A stretch of 64,000 bases of DNA from Dactylorhiza incarnata (Eukaryota; Streptophyta; Magnoliopsida; Asparagales; Orchidaceae), in contig JAWHQI010000719.1 of assembly GCA_033032865.1 (NCBI GenBank), positions 1 to 64,000 of the forward strand, read 5' to 3'. Each line of letters begins with the position of its first letter. Within the stretch, counting starts at the first letter, position 1. Shown one piece after another: positions 55,435-64,000 of the stretch. Made by a program: the position numbers and the translations under genes. The notes below the pieces were generated by a model. The model searched no databases. It was not told where the DNA came from and saw nothing but the letters and a program-made list of their open reading frames with translations.

Positions 55435-56238
55435 AATTGAAGTGACCTGTCGCCCAGGCGACAGTGGCTATCGCCCAGGCGACAGCGTGCGAGTAGCGAC
55501 ATACTCGCTAGCGAGCATCACCGTGACGAGCATCACTGTGACGAGCATCACCGTGACGAGCATCACCGTGATGAGTATCGGTGACGAGTATCGGTGACGA
55601 GTATCGGTGACGAGTATCGTCGTGCCTATAAATAGAGGGGTACCCCCCCCCCCCCAAAGAGAAACGAATCCAGACCTTCTGACAGTGACGAGTATATACT
55701 CTGAGAGTGACGAGTATAGCCATCAGAAGTGGCGAGTATCATCAACTCTGAGCGAGTTAGAGATACCAGAGTGCTACCTGGCGAGCATCGGACTTGGAGT
55801 AAGTTCGGGTAGCTCCCTTGAGCGGGTAGCGAGTATTGGAGGTTGTGACGAGTATCGTCGTGACGAGTATCTGCGTGACGAGTATCGTCGTGACGAGTAT
55901 CTGCGTGACGAGTATCGTCGTGACGAGCATCGGTGACGAGTATCGTCGTGCCGAGTATCACCGTGACGAGTATCCGTGACGAGTATCCGTGATGAGTATC
56001 CGTGACGAGTATCCGTGACGAGTATCGAGGCGACGAGTATCACCAGCGCGGTGTGCTCGGGAGGAGAAGCGGATCTTGTCCGTGACCAAGTTCTTTACTA
56101 CTATTGGCTGTTGTGATTCAAGTTGGATGCAACTTGTATTCAGCCGTGTTCTGTTGTAATCTTGTTGCCAAGTATATATTACAGCTGTGTTTGTTCTGTT
56201 TTGGTATCCTTGATTGGTAGCACACAAAAATTTCAACA
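55429..56238 (+). mobile_element. 3' LTR of intact copia element (copia-1)
   Basis: It matches the 5' LTR apart from a handful of substitutions, different copy numbers of the GACGAGTATC words, and a C-run of 13 at the place where the 5' LTR has 7. It is followed by the target duplication CAGTG. Confidence 0.95.
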
Positions 56239-56243
56239 CAGTG

Positions 56244-56942
56244 GAGATGTTCATTGGCATTCATGCATTTGGGGCTTACGATTTTCTACTTTTGGGGTCA
56301 AAACTTCACAAAATCGCTTTATGGCCCACAATTTTAGTCATCTTTTATAAGGTAGCTTAAGTAGATTGAAAAACTATAATAGGCAAAAAACTGTCCAATT
56401 TTTCCATCCAACCAACCTCCACTTTTCACTGGTTGCAAACATAGGAAGAAAGTTGGAACCAAATGTAACATCACATTAATTAACAAATAAATGTAAAAAA
56501 ATCAATCGTTGTGAATGACAAAATTGTGTGCTTGTTGCTAGTTTTGGCATTTCTTAGTAGATCTAGCCTTAGACCGTAAGATACCTTATATCAATTGGTT
56601 TATACAAGCCATAATATAACTTTAAGTGCTCTTTCATTTGGACAAAACAGGGGCACTGGAATTAGAATTGGAGGTTCATTTTTATTGAAATTGGTTCTTC
56701 AAGTCCAATGAAAAAAAATCTCCAATTATGTCCAAACGGAAAAAAAATCTCCAATTATGTCCAAACGAAAAGCTGCTAAAAGAAAAAACATTATAAGCAT
56801 GTAAGAAGTAAAGCAGATGTGCATTGAAGATGGAATCAACCAGGCATTTCTAAGACATCAACAAACACACTAATGGAATATACAAAATTTAGGCAAAATT
56901 TAAACATAAATCCCTAAAATGAGAATAATCACAATTGCTCAC
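56244..56942. other. CACTA internal AT-rich sequence
   Basis: It includes a tandem duplication around AAAAAATCTCCAATTATGTC near 56715-56770. No gene is recognised. Confidence 0.4.
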
Positions 56943-57495
56943 CTGTATCATGCTACGTGCTACACCATTACATTTATTGTAAGTTCCCCTACTATTATCT
57001 GTCCACTCCCCAAAATCCATCATGTAAATTTGACGACCAATCATCAGATACCAAAGTGAATATTAACATACATAAATATTGATGCGGCATAATCTCCACG
57101 TAAAGCTGAGATATTGCATTCTCCATACCCAACAACAAAGAAGGCATATCCATCAAGGTGATAACTCTGAACTCGAGTGTCATTATTCTGGAATACAATC
57201 TCGATGAAGCCCCTATATGTACCATTAATTACAGAAGTTGCTATTTTTGGTGGTCCTGTACCGGGCCTTGTAGGGAAATCAAGCTTATACACTCCCTTCT
57301 TATCACACTGGTCAGCAAGCCTCAAGGGTGTCTCAGGAGGAGAATAGGATATTCCGTTAAGCGTGGAGCGGCGCTTTCCATTAATAAGCACTGGTGGCTT
57401 GTTCTTCAAAACATACACCTGGGTCACATTGATGGAACCATATCTAAAAGATCCTTGGGGGATTGGGGCAAGCTCCGCTAGCACTAACATTCCAC
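56943..57495 (-). pseudogene. SKU5-similar (SKS) multicopper-oxidase-like fragment, two exons
   Basis: Exon a (57495-57129) and exon b (about 57021-56943) of an SKU5-similar gene, a family of secreted or GPI-anchored oxidase-like proteins acting at the cell wall. Exon a has a TCTCTAG acceptor, then WNVSASGACPNP, GSINVTQVYVLKNKPP, TLNGISYSPPETPLRLAD, GVYKLDFPTRP, TSVINGTYRGFIEIVFQN and QSYHLDGYAFFVVG before a GTATGG donor. Exon b has MDFGEWTDNSRGTYNK and ends ARSMIQ before GTGAGC, at family intron positions. A five-base G run (plus strand 57457-57461) is one base too long and shifts the frame after ACPNP. The acceptor before exon b lacks AG. The rest of the gene is absent. It is a captured, non-functional fragment. 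Confidence 0.85.
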
Positions 57496-57695
57496 CTAGA
57501 GAATCAAAGCATAAATTCTTTAGACTAATTGTGTTGTTTACAAACAATAGATTATGATATATGAAAAGTAGCGATCGATGGATCTTAATCAGAAATCGAA
57601 TTATATCTAAAGATAAATTAAGATATCATAACACAATTTATGTACACACAATTTCATATAAATATCCACAAACATATGCAACAAAATAAAGTTAC
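57496..57695. other. CACTA internal sequence, intron-like
   Basis: Probably intron sequence upstream of the captured SKS exon. No further SKS exon is recognised. Confidence 0.35.
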
Positions 57696-58140
57696 AAACT
57701 TAAATTGACACAAATGGACTCACCAAACTTGTTTATATGTTAATATCTACCTTGCAGTCCAACCAAATTCATAAATTTCGTACATTGGGGGTATAAAATA
57801 CAAACTGATGGATCTTGCTTAAATTGACACAAATGGACTCACCAAACTTGTTTATATGTTAATATCTACCTTGCAGTCCAACCAAGTTCATAAATTTTGT
57901 ACATTGGGGGTATAAAATACAAACTGATGGATCTTGCTTATTTCATGGAGTGATATTTGCATGTTAATATCTATCTACATTGCATTCCAAACAAGTTCAT
58001 AAAATTCAAACATTGGAGGTATTACATACAAATCTGATGGATCTTGATTGGTGTATGGAGTAAGTTTTACATGTTAATATATACCTTGCAGTTCAAACAA
58101 GTTCATAAAGTTCCAACTTTTGAGATAGTACATAACAAAC
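57696..58140. repeat. Tandem repeat of about 120 bp, three to four copies
   Basis: Units share GACTCACCAAACTTGTTTAT, ATGTTAATATCTACCTTGCA, CCAACCAAATTCATAAATT and CATTGGGGGTATAAAATACA. The first two are nearly identical; later ones are diverged and partly deleted. Confidence 0.75.
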
Positions 58141-58261
58141 ATTTGAGATAGTACATAACAATTTACCTTTTGTATTCCAATGGTGACACATATTCACGGA
58201 TTTCTTATGTTTAACTGGCTTGGGAATTGAAAATTTTCTCATCAGCCGATTTTATCCATAG

Positions 58262-58623
58262 GCATGCGATGGGCCTGCATCAAGCTATAGCACTTTGTAT
58301 GGATCATTGTCATGCATCAGAAATAGCTATTGATGATGGCTAGTACAAACCTGTGGTTTTAGCTGGTGGAACTGCATGTTTACCAGGATTGCCAGGTATG
58401 ATGATGAAAATTTCCTGCATATTGCCCCTAGCACTGAAATGGTTAATACCATAAATGAAGTTCTCTTTTTCCGGCTTGGTGTTTCCTCTTCAGAGAGATT
58501 GGAAAATGAACTCAACAAAATTCTCGATCCATCAATTTCTAATGGAATAAAAGTCCCCCCCCCCCCCCCCCCCCCCCATATGGAGCTGATTCTGCCTGGT
58601 TCGGAGCGAAACTCATAAGCAAT
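58262..58623 (+). pseudogene. Actin-related protein (ARP8/ARP9-like) fragment, two exons
   Basis: Two adjacent exons of a plant actin-related protein, C-terminal part. Exon a (58262-58395) encodes MGLHQAIALCMDHCHASEIA, then, after an in-frame TAG at the expected tryptophan, YKPVVLAGGTACLPGLP. An intron with GTATGA...CTTCAG (58396-58493) follows. Exon b (58494-58623) encodes ERLENELNKILDPSISNGIK and then, after a run of 23 C (58555-58577), the bases for YGADSAWFGAKLISN before a GTAAGC donor. The expanded C run replaces the codons for a proline stretch and disturbs the frame. ARP8 and ARP9 share these features and I cannot separate them here. A captured, non-functional fragment. Confidence 0.8.
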
Positions 58624-59540
58624 GTAAGCTAAATTAAGGGTCAGATGTCATGCAATATCAATTTGTTGATTATTAAATCGGGATGATCAAGTGAATTGTG
58701 CAGAAAGTTATTTGAGGTGCTTCATAGGTTTGTATTTAGTTGTTTTTTTAAGTAAACCATATGTGATCTGTATCCGCAACATTAAGGGTTAATTGTTAGA
58801 ACATAAGCATCTAACTAAAACCAATTGATTGTAGGTGAAGGGCCACAAGATCTATACTAAGTGTACAAGACTATATTAGTTTCTTGATATGAGATTGTTC
58901 TCAACAGGCACCAAAGGAGTTTGTAAAATTCAGGTTTCAATGAGTTGAACTTGAGCAGAGTTTACTTCGAAAATATTGTTGACATTGTCAGGTAGTATTT
59001 TCAGATTTTAGAAAATTATTTTTATTTTGTTTTAGGTTTCTTGCTTCTAATTTATACGTCTTTTAATTTGTTTTAGGTATGAGAGAATGAGGCACCAAAG
59101 GAGACTTCGAATAAGGAAGAAGGCAAGAAGGATGAGCCCGTGAAAAAGAAAGAGATCTATATATGTTTTTTCATGTATTGAGTTTAATAAAGATAATTGA
59201 GTTTTAGGATGTGATTGCATTGAAGGGTTTGGGCTATCTCCCACCTTCTTTTTACTATTAATAAAAAAAATTATTTGAATTCTTTTACAAAATAGATATT
59301 ATCTCTATTATTGTCTCATATATTTATTTTTATTCAATTTAATAGGAAATAAATGAATTTATTAAAATGCTACAATAAATGAATTCAATAACCGCTATCA
59401 TTAAAAATCATAAATGCTACAATAGATGTACCTATGGTAGCGGTTTCAAGGACGCCACAATACATTGTGTAACCGCTACTATACTCTATGACCACGGCAA
59501 CAGATACAACACACGCGCAACCGCTACTGTAGCCCTACAG
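58624..59540. other. CACTA right internal region
   Basis: AT-rich sequence. A short plus-strand stretch near 59095-59150 reads as lysine- and glutamate-rich (KEEGKKDEPVKKK), which could be another captured exon, but I cannot name it. From about 59380 subterminal GTAGCGGTT repeats begin. Confidence 0.35.
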
Positions 59541-59583
59541 TAGCGGTTTTTGAGCGCTATCATATGCGTGATATGGTGTAGTG

Positions 59584-59725
59584 GATAAAGAACATCATTC
59601 TTCAATTCAACTAGTCTTTGAGACAATCCTTCAAGCCCAACCACCTCTGAGAAGTCATCATTTAAGCGGACGTCTAAAATATAACATTCAAGTTGATTAT
59701 CAAGTTTCGGCCTTCTGCTTTCTGA
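59584..59725 (-). pseudogene. hAT transposase part upstream of the CACTA insertion
   Basis: The minus strand encodes RPKLDNQLECYILDVRLND, then FSEVVGLEGLSQRLVELKND and VLY, reaching the GAT duplication at 59584. The frame continues at 48994. Further upstream the frame is lost in the tandem repeats. Confidence 0.85.
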
Positions 59726-59764
59726 CGGGAACAAGGGCGACGGGAACAAGGGCGACTCTAGTCT

Positions 59765-60305
59765 CCACTCTCCAGCGCTAGGGCGGCGCGTTCGACGATC
59801 GATAAGGGAACTGCGTTCGACTATAAGAGAAATCAAATCAAATCGACTTCGGCGATGACGATAGGAGATGGCCAACAATGTCTGAATGGAACTAGGGCGG
59901 CGCGTTCGACGATCGATAAGGGAACTGCGTTCGACGATCGATATGAATTATCCTGCGTTCGACGATCGATAAGGGAACTGCGTTCGACGATAAGGGAACT
60001 CCGTTCGACGATAAGATGTGAATCCTGCGTTCGACGATCGATAAGGGAACTCCGTTCGACGATAAGATGTGAATCCTGCGTTCGACGATCGATAAGGGAA
60101 CTGCGTTCGACGATAAGGGAACTCCGTTCGACGATAAGATGTGAATCCTGCGTTCGACGATCGATAAGGGAATTGCGTTCGACGATAAGGGAACTCCGTT
60201 CGACGATAAGGGAACTCCGTTCGACGATAAGATATGAATCCTACGTTCGACGATCGATAAGGGAACTGCGTTCGACGATAAGGGAACTCCGTTCGACGAT
60301 AATAA
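59765..60305. repeat. Tandem repeat of GTTCGACGAT(CGAT)AAGGGAACT units
   Basis: About twenty short units around GCGTTCGACGATCGATAAGG and CCGTTCGACGATAAG follow each other in mixed order, interspersed with AGATGTGAATCCT spacers. They lie inside the hAT element next to the transposase remnant. Confidence 0.85.
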
Positions 60306-61297
60306 TAATACTAATAATTTTTTTCCCTAAACTGAGTGTGGGCGGCCGCCCACACTCGGCCTAAGGTGCGTCCGCCGACCGTTCCTCGTTACAACTTATG
60401 CTAGAGCGAGAGAGAGGGAAGCATTCGGAGGGTACAGGTCACCGCTCTCGAAGCTAAGTCTTCTTCTTTGCCGTGGTGGGGAGCACTGCGCTCTGGGGCT
60501 CGAACGACTTTCTGTTTGCGCTTGAGGACGCGTATTATTTAGACATTTTCTATACGCAACCCGATATATTTTCGGATAATCGCACCCACCCATAATGGGT
60601 GGTTACAGTGCTGGTTACGCGGGCGGTTACCCGCTAATATATCGGAGGGTAGAGATTTCGTAGGATGATCGGACGACAGCAGTTGAGAGTCCGGCCGGCG
60701 GCGAGGAAGTTGACCGGCGGCGGAAACCGGCCAGTGAGGGGCCGTCCGGCCGAGAGGGTAGCCGATCAAGGTTGGCCGCGAGGGCGGGCAGCCGAGGGTG
60801 GCCGACCGCGAAAGCATTGCGGCCACGCGCCAGCGCACCGATGGTGTGCAGCCAAGGCCGACCGGGTGGCCCCCTACCGCGCAGCTAGGCGGTTGAGCGG
60901 CCACGGGCGACCAGCCAGGGGCCGACCGCGGGGCCTGGTGGCCGCGGGCCATGGGCCCGCGACCACCAGGCCCGCCGGGTGGCCGGTCGCGCGCTGACGA
61001 GCGTTCAAGATCGGTCGGCCGCGCGGCCCCTTGGTCGCTCGCGAGGGCGCACGGCCGCACCCCGTGGGCTTGCGGCCAAGTGCGGCCGACCGTGGGGGCT
61101 TGCGGTTGCGCGCGGGCGGCATGGTGGTGGCCGGTTTGCGGGCCTCATGTGGTTAGAGCGACGGTTGGAGCGCGGATCGAATGCGGTGATCGCGCGCGTG
61201 GTGGTTTTTCCCCTAACTCCCCACCAAGGTAGTGGCGGTCATGAAATTCTGGTTATTCGCAACCCGGAATTCCTATATAATGAGGGTGACCCCATCA

Positions 61298-61703
61298 ATG
61301 ATGAAAATCTATAAAATCAGAAGAAGAAAATTAGTAGAGCTCATATACCTACTACGATAGACTGTCATTAGATATGTCAATGGTATTTTTGAGGAATACT
61401 GACATTAGGCATATTAACGATATTTTTGAGGACCTACCATTAAACTCATCACCATGAAAATTTTATTTTACAAAAATAAAAAATTAATGTATAATTATTT
61501 TTTGCATTAATTATTTGACGTTATATTTATTTAAATTAATTGATGAGCGGGGAGCAGCTCACTCGTTATATTATAAAATGAAGAGCACGGGACAAGAGGC
61601 TAACGGAATTTCACCAAATAGCACCCCCCACAAGATCTCCACAAATTGTTGGTACGTATACGTACCTATTGCTTCGGTGCGTATATAAATACGTACCTAT
61701 TGC
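61298..61703. other. AT-rich intergenic sequence
   Basis: Nothing recognised except a 36-bp tandem duplication of a CGTACCTATTGCTTCGGTG segment near 61660-61710. Confidence 0.4.
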
Positions 61704-61915
61704 TTCGTTGATGAGAATGATGTCCTCGGCGGCCGATTATCAAACCTTCAAAGCTTTTTCAGACCCTATTTTCGAAATCGCCGGTGTTTTTCGTCGCCGA
61801 AAGGAGGAGACCGCACACTGTTTCAAGGGTTTTGAGGGACGAGAAAGAACACAGGGAGGAGAAGAGTCGAGACGGTGAATATGCGGGGCCCTCCACACGA
61901 AAATGCTATTTATAA
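61704..61915 (-). promoter_or_regulatory. Possible divergent promoter and non-coding first exon
   Basis: On the minus strand TTTATAAATAGC (about 61903-61914) is a good TATA box. It is followed by a pyrimidine-rich leader without an ATG, then by AATAG/GTACGT, a strong donor match near 61704. The donor region is present twice because of a local duplication. No downstream exon is recognised to the left; nested transposons occupy that side. Inference only. Confidence 0.35.
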
Positions 61916-61980
61916 ACGTATATATTATTATGTACGTGTTAGGAAAACCGAGCCTCCGATGACAGGGTCCCACACCGAGA

Positions 61981-62058
61981 CACGTGGGCGCGCATAGCAA
62001 TTGTGTGGGCCCTTTCGTCGTCAACCCCTCCCCTCCTCCGGCGAGCCTCTTATTTAAA
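61981..62058 (+). promoter_or_regulatory. Putative promoter elements of the IQM gene
   Basis: A CACGTG G-box lies at 61981-61986, a TGGGCCC motif near 62007 and TATTTAAA at 62051-62058. Together they precede the leader at a normal distance for a plant promoter. Transcription would start near 62085. Confidence 0.5.
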
Positions 62059-62234
62059 CAGAGGTGACGATTTGATAAAATTGCACAGCTGCCATTTCAT
62101 CTGTTTTGGGAGCAATTGACAGGAAAATCACCCCTGTTCTTCCTCCCACCCATTCGAACCTCAGTTCTCCCTAATCGAAACTCAGTTCTCCGATTCATCA
62201 TATTTCTCTTCGCCCATCTCCTTCCTCGCTTTCA

Positions 62235-62261
62235 ATGAGGCGATTCTCGAAGCATACGTAG
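62235..62261 (+). CDS. Upstream ORF in the IQM leader (8 codons)
   Basis: ATGAGGCGATTCTCG opens an 8-codon frame ending TAG, just before the leader intron donor at 62268. If transcription starts near 62085 it lies in the 5' UTR and could lower translation of the main frame. It may equally be neutral. Confidence 0.3.
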   Translation: MRRFSKHT

Positions 62262-62267
62262 ACAAAG

Positions 62268-62490
62268 GTTTGTTCTTCCTACATTCTTTTTTGCTGGTTT
62301 TTCTTTTGCCGACTTGTTCTCCTTCCAAACTTTGATTTGTCGAAGCCATTTGATTCTAATTTCTGGAATTCATGATTCTGCATTATGCGAATCTTGTTGC
62401 AGACCGTTTTGCTGATTTGTTCGTAACGGAGAAATTTGTTTTCCTACGTTTTATGGTATCTTTGTTAAGAAATGGGGATTTTTTTTGCAG
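62268..62490 (+). other. 5'-UTR intron of the IQM gene
   Basis: AAAG/GTTTGT at the donor and a T-rich tract ending TTTTTTTGCAG at the acceptor bound a 223-bp intron in the leader. Leader introns are common in plant regulatory genes. Confidence 0.6.
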
Positions 62491-62563
62491 GAACGAATTG
62501 GAAGACTAAGAAAATTTGAGAAGCTTTTGTGATTTTGTTCTTCCACTTGATCAATCTATTGAC

Positions 62564-63024
62564 ATGGGATTAGCAATCTTTTGCCCTGGAGATGAAGGGG
62601 AGGCATATGAAGACAGCTTCGAAGCTCTCGTCAGATCAATTAATTTAACGGGGGGATATGAAAGATCCAACCTTCGTGCTGTGAGCTTCAACGGCCGCCA
62701 ATCGGAGCCCACTCTCATGAAAACTTTTGGCTCTGGGAAGCTCGTCATTGAGGGGTCTTTGAGCTTAAAAAGAAGAGAAACGGAACCATTCCAACCGGAA
62801 ACGAAGATCTCCATGAAGAGCCATTCCGACGGTGATGAAAACGGAAGCAAAGCGAGCCCGCTGAAGCGCTCCAGATTCAGCAAGGAAGCTCTTCGCATTG
62901 ACATTCCTCGCTTCGAACTCGCCGGCTCGAAACATGAAGCCGCTCTGAAATTGCAGAAAGTATACAAAAGTTTCCGAACCAGAAGACAGCTTGCCGACTG
63001 TGCTGTTTTGGTGGAACAGAGATG
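62564..63024 (+). CDS. IQ-motif calmodulin-binding (IQM) family protein, first coding exon
   Basis: The first coding exon of an IQM-family gene; the plant proteins bind calmodulin through an IQ motif. It gives 153 codons plus two bases from [12 protein letters not shown]. Family features: [20 protein letters not shown] near residue 40-60, [15 protein letters not shown], a basic serine-rich middle, then the IQ motif region [20 protein letters not shown] (about 123-142) followed by [12 protein letters not shown]. The donor ATG/GTAAGT splits a TGG codon, leaving the next exon to supply the second tryptophan seen in relatives. The ATG at 62564 is chosen because IQM proteins begin MG and it is the first in-frame ATG. 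The remaining exons lie beyond the window. Confidence 0.85.
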
Positions 63025-64000
63025 GTAAGTTTGCCCTCTCTTCTCTTTTCTTTTTTGCTAAGTTTTTACAGGGAGCTGTTAATGGCACCCTAGTTTTGGC
63101 TAGTCTAGTCGCGCAGCTTTGTTAAAGACACCGCATTTTTTTTTAATGGTTAAAGACACCCATACTTGTTAATTGCGCCATAATTTTGTTAAAGACACCA
63201 CTTTTAGTAGAGACAGAAGATTGAGTTATTCTTGTTCCTCTTAATGAAGCACTGCATTGGCAAATCACTTTGACCTATCTACATTAAGAAACCATCTCCA
63301 ACGGGCTTCTGATGATATTGGAGGACACCACCCTCGGGTGGAATCTGGAAGCAGTATGGAGAACCCGTGCACAAGGTGTTTGTGGAAATGCCACACCAAC
63401 CGATTGGACTGGTGTTCAAAGAATCCCTTTCTTTTCCAATAGTGTTCAAAGAATCTCGGGCCATTACCCAGATTCTGAAACAATAACTCCTATAACAATG
63501 TGCAATTTATCGAAGTGATTGAAAACTCCTAATTCCAGCAAATTAACTGAAATTGAAAAGAAAAGACAGAAAATAAAATAAACATTAGGTATAAAGGAGA
63601 AACCGAGATGAGTGGTGATTATATAAGTTTAGGTGTAAAAAATATTGCTAGAAATCAATTGATATTGAGGCAAAAACAACATGGATTTATCAAATCGAAG
63701 GGAAACATATGAATGTCGGAAGATAAATCGAAAGGAGAGAAATTTACGTGGAATTTAAGAAATTGAAACAGAAAAAAAACGAAAAGAAGCATTGATGGTG
63801 GACAAAAGGGCAAACAATCTACTCGGGAAGCATCTGAGACATCTTCGCATGTTCTTCCGTAGCGGCCACTGCTCTCTGCTCGCCGGCGGTGGTGAAACAC
63901 CCTCCGTTGGAGCCGGAACCGGAGGAGCGGAAGACTCCACCGGGGTTGGTGCCTTTAGAAGCCCAACATCATAAATTAGGAGAAATTGCAGTGCGAGTTT
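63025..64000 (+). other. IQM intron 1 or downstream sequence, next exon not seen
   Basis: The region starts with GTAAGT and holds a partly repeated GTTAAAGACACC segment near 63120-63200. I find no second IQM exon (expected to begin with a tryptophan codon). A GC-richer patch at about 63790-63975 has open frames on both strands, with no known domain. Confidence 0.5.

Larger units (their letters stand above)
48995..59583. mobile_element. Gene-capturing CACTA element, 10.6 kb, TSD GAT
   Basis: The ends are CACTACACCATATCATGCAT and the complement of CACTACACCATATCACGCAT, flanked by GAT (48992-48994 and 59584-59586). Both ends carry GTAGCGGTT subterminal repeats in both orientations, as CACTA elements do. 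No CACTA transposase is recognisable, so it is non-autonomous. It holds pieces of an SKU5-similar oxidase gene and an actin-related-protein gene with introns, a CpG-rich leader-like block at about 49500-49960, and an inserted copia element. Without the copia element its length is about 4.7 kb. Confidence 0.85.
48590..60380 (-). mobile_element. hAT element, interrupted by the CACTA element
   Basis: The left end is CAGTGGCGGACGCAGGAAAT. The right end near 60367-60380 carries TGCGTCCGCCGACC, the inverted match. Transposase remnants lie inside on the minus strand. The right portion (59765-60310) is a tandem array around GTTCGACGATCGATAAGGGA. The exact right base and the 8-bp duplication could not be fixed. 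Confidence 0.65.
48365..61297 (-). mobile_element. Solo LTR split by the hAT element (48365-48589 and 60381-61297)
   Basis: The left piece (TGTTGTGTTATACTCG, CCGTCTTAGCCCAGGAGTGG, AACCACGTGGTCGG) matches the start of the solo LTR at 27744. The right piece ends CTATATAATGAGGGTG-ACCCCATCA, like that LTR's end. The flanks are AGGAT and ATGAT, a 4-of-5 duplication. Joined, it is about 1.14 kb. Its right piece is very GC-rich (60680-61200, GGCCG and GCGGCC words). Confidence 0.7.

Noticed and set aside
48995..59583. CACTA transposase gene
   Set aside because: I looked for an En/Spm-type transposase between the ends and found none; coding content is host gene fragments and the copia polyprotein.
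48581..60390. Exact 8-bp target duplication of the hAT element
   Set aside because: The terminal match is clear over TGCGTCCGCC, but no convincing 8-bp repeat flanks the two ends, so the boundaries are left approximate.
60539..61232. GC-rich frames of 100-170 codons on both strands
   Set aside because: They lie in the GC-rich part of a solo LTR, with simple GGCCG words and no known domain.
63755..63974. Small GC-rich frames near the right edge
   Set aside because: Open on both strands with no recognised domain. Could belong to the IQM intron or a neighbouring gene, and evidence is too thin to call.

Overview
The window is nuclear DNA of a flowering plant. Spliced genes with plant-family proteins (DUF620, IQM calmodulin-binding, SKU5-similar, plant-type actin-related protein) sit in a sea of plant transposons: Ty1/copia, Ty3/gypsy-like LTR elements, RTE LINE, CACTA, hAT, Mutator-like and Tourist-like MITEs. 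Only two host genes are supported. A DUF620-family gene lies on the minus strand, with exons at 25164-24973, 21177-20842 and 2055-1573. An IQM-type gene starts at 62564 on the plus strand and runs off the right edge.

Region 1573-25164 is the DUF620 gene. Its second intron is about 18.8 kb, has a GC-AG boundary, and is almost wholly filled by nested elements. The largest (element B, about 3313-18843, minus strand) is a non-autonomous LTR retrotransposon with a broken gag and no pol. Its 3' internal part became a 97-bp satellite array. A second gag- and pol-less LTR element (A, 7076-13713) is inserted inside that satellite with a CCAG(T/C) target duplication, and carries its own 45-bp and 84-bp arrays. 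A 2.77-kb solo LTR (3928-6697, TSD GTTCC) sits near the end of B. Intron 1 holds a 643-bp Mutator-like element with a perfect 9-bp TSD and hAT-like and Tourist-like MITEs.

Region 25.2-48.4 kb is intergenic transposon territory: a degenerate copia element split by two solo LTRs (30042-31414 and 31702-33773, both with perfect TSDs), a head-to-head second copia fragment, several Tourist-like MITEs with 3-bp TSDs, a second copy of a Mutator-like foldback element, GC-rich minisatellites, and two oppositely oriented LTR fragments of the A/B family.

Region 48365-61297 is a nest of at least four levels. A solo LTR is split by a hAT element (48590 to about 60380). Its transposase gene is split by a 10.6-kb CACTA element (48995-59583, TSD GAT). 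The CACTA has captured pieces of two host genes (SKU5-similar oxidase and actin-related protein), and it is in turn interrupted by a young, intact copia element (50359-56238, TSD CAGTG) with a 1384-codon gag-pol.

Region 61.3-64 kb is gene space again: a possible divergent promoter, then the promoter, 5'-UTR intron and first coding exon of the IQM gene. Long C/G homopolymers recur in unrelated contexts across the window and appear to expand quickly, or to be assembly artefacts.
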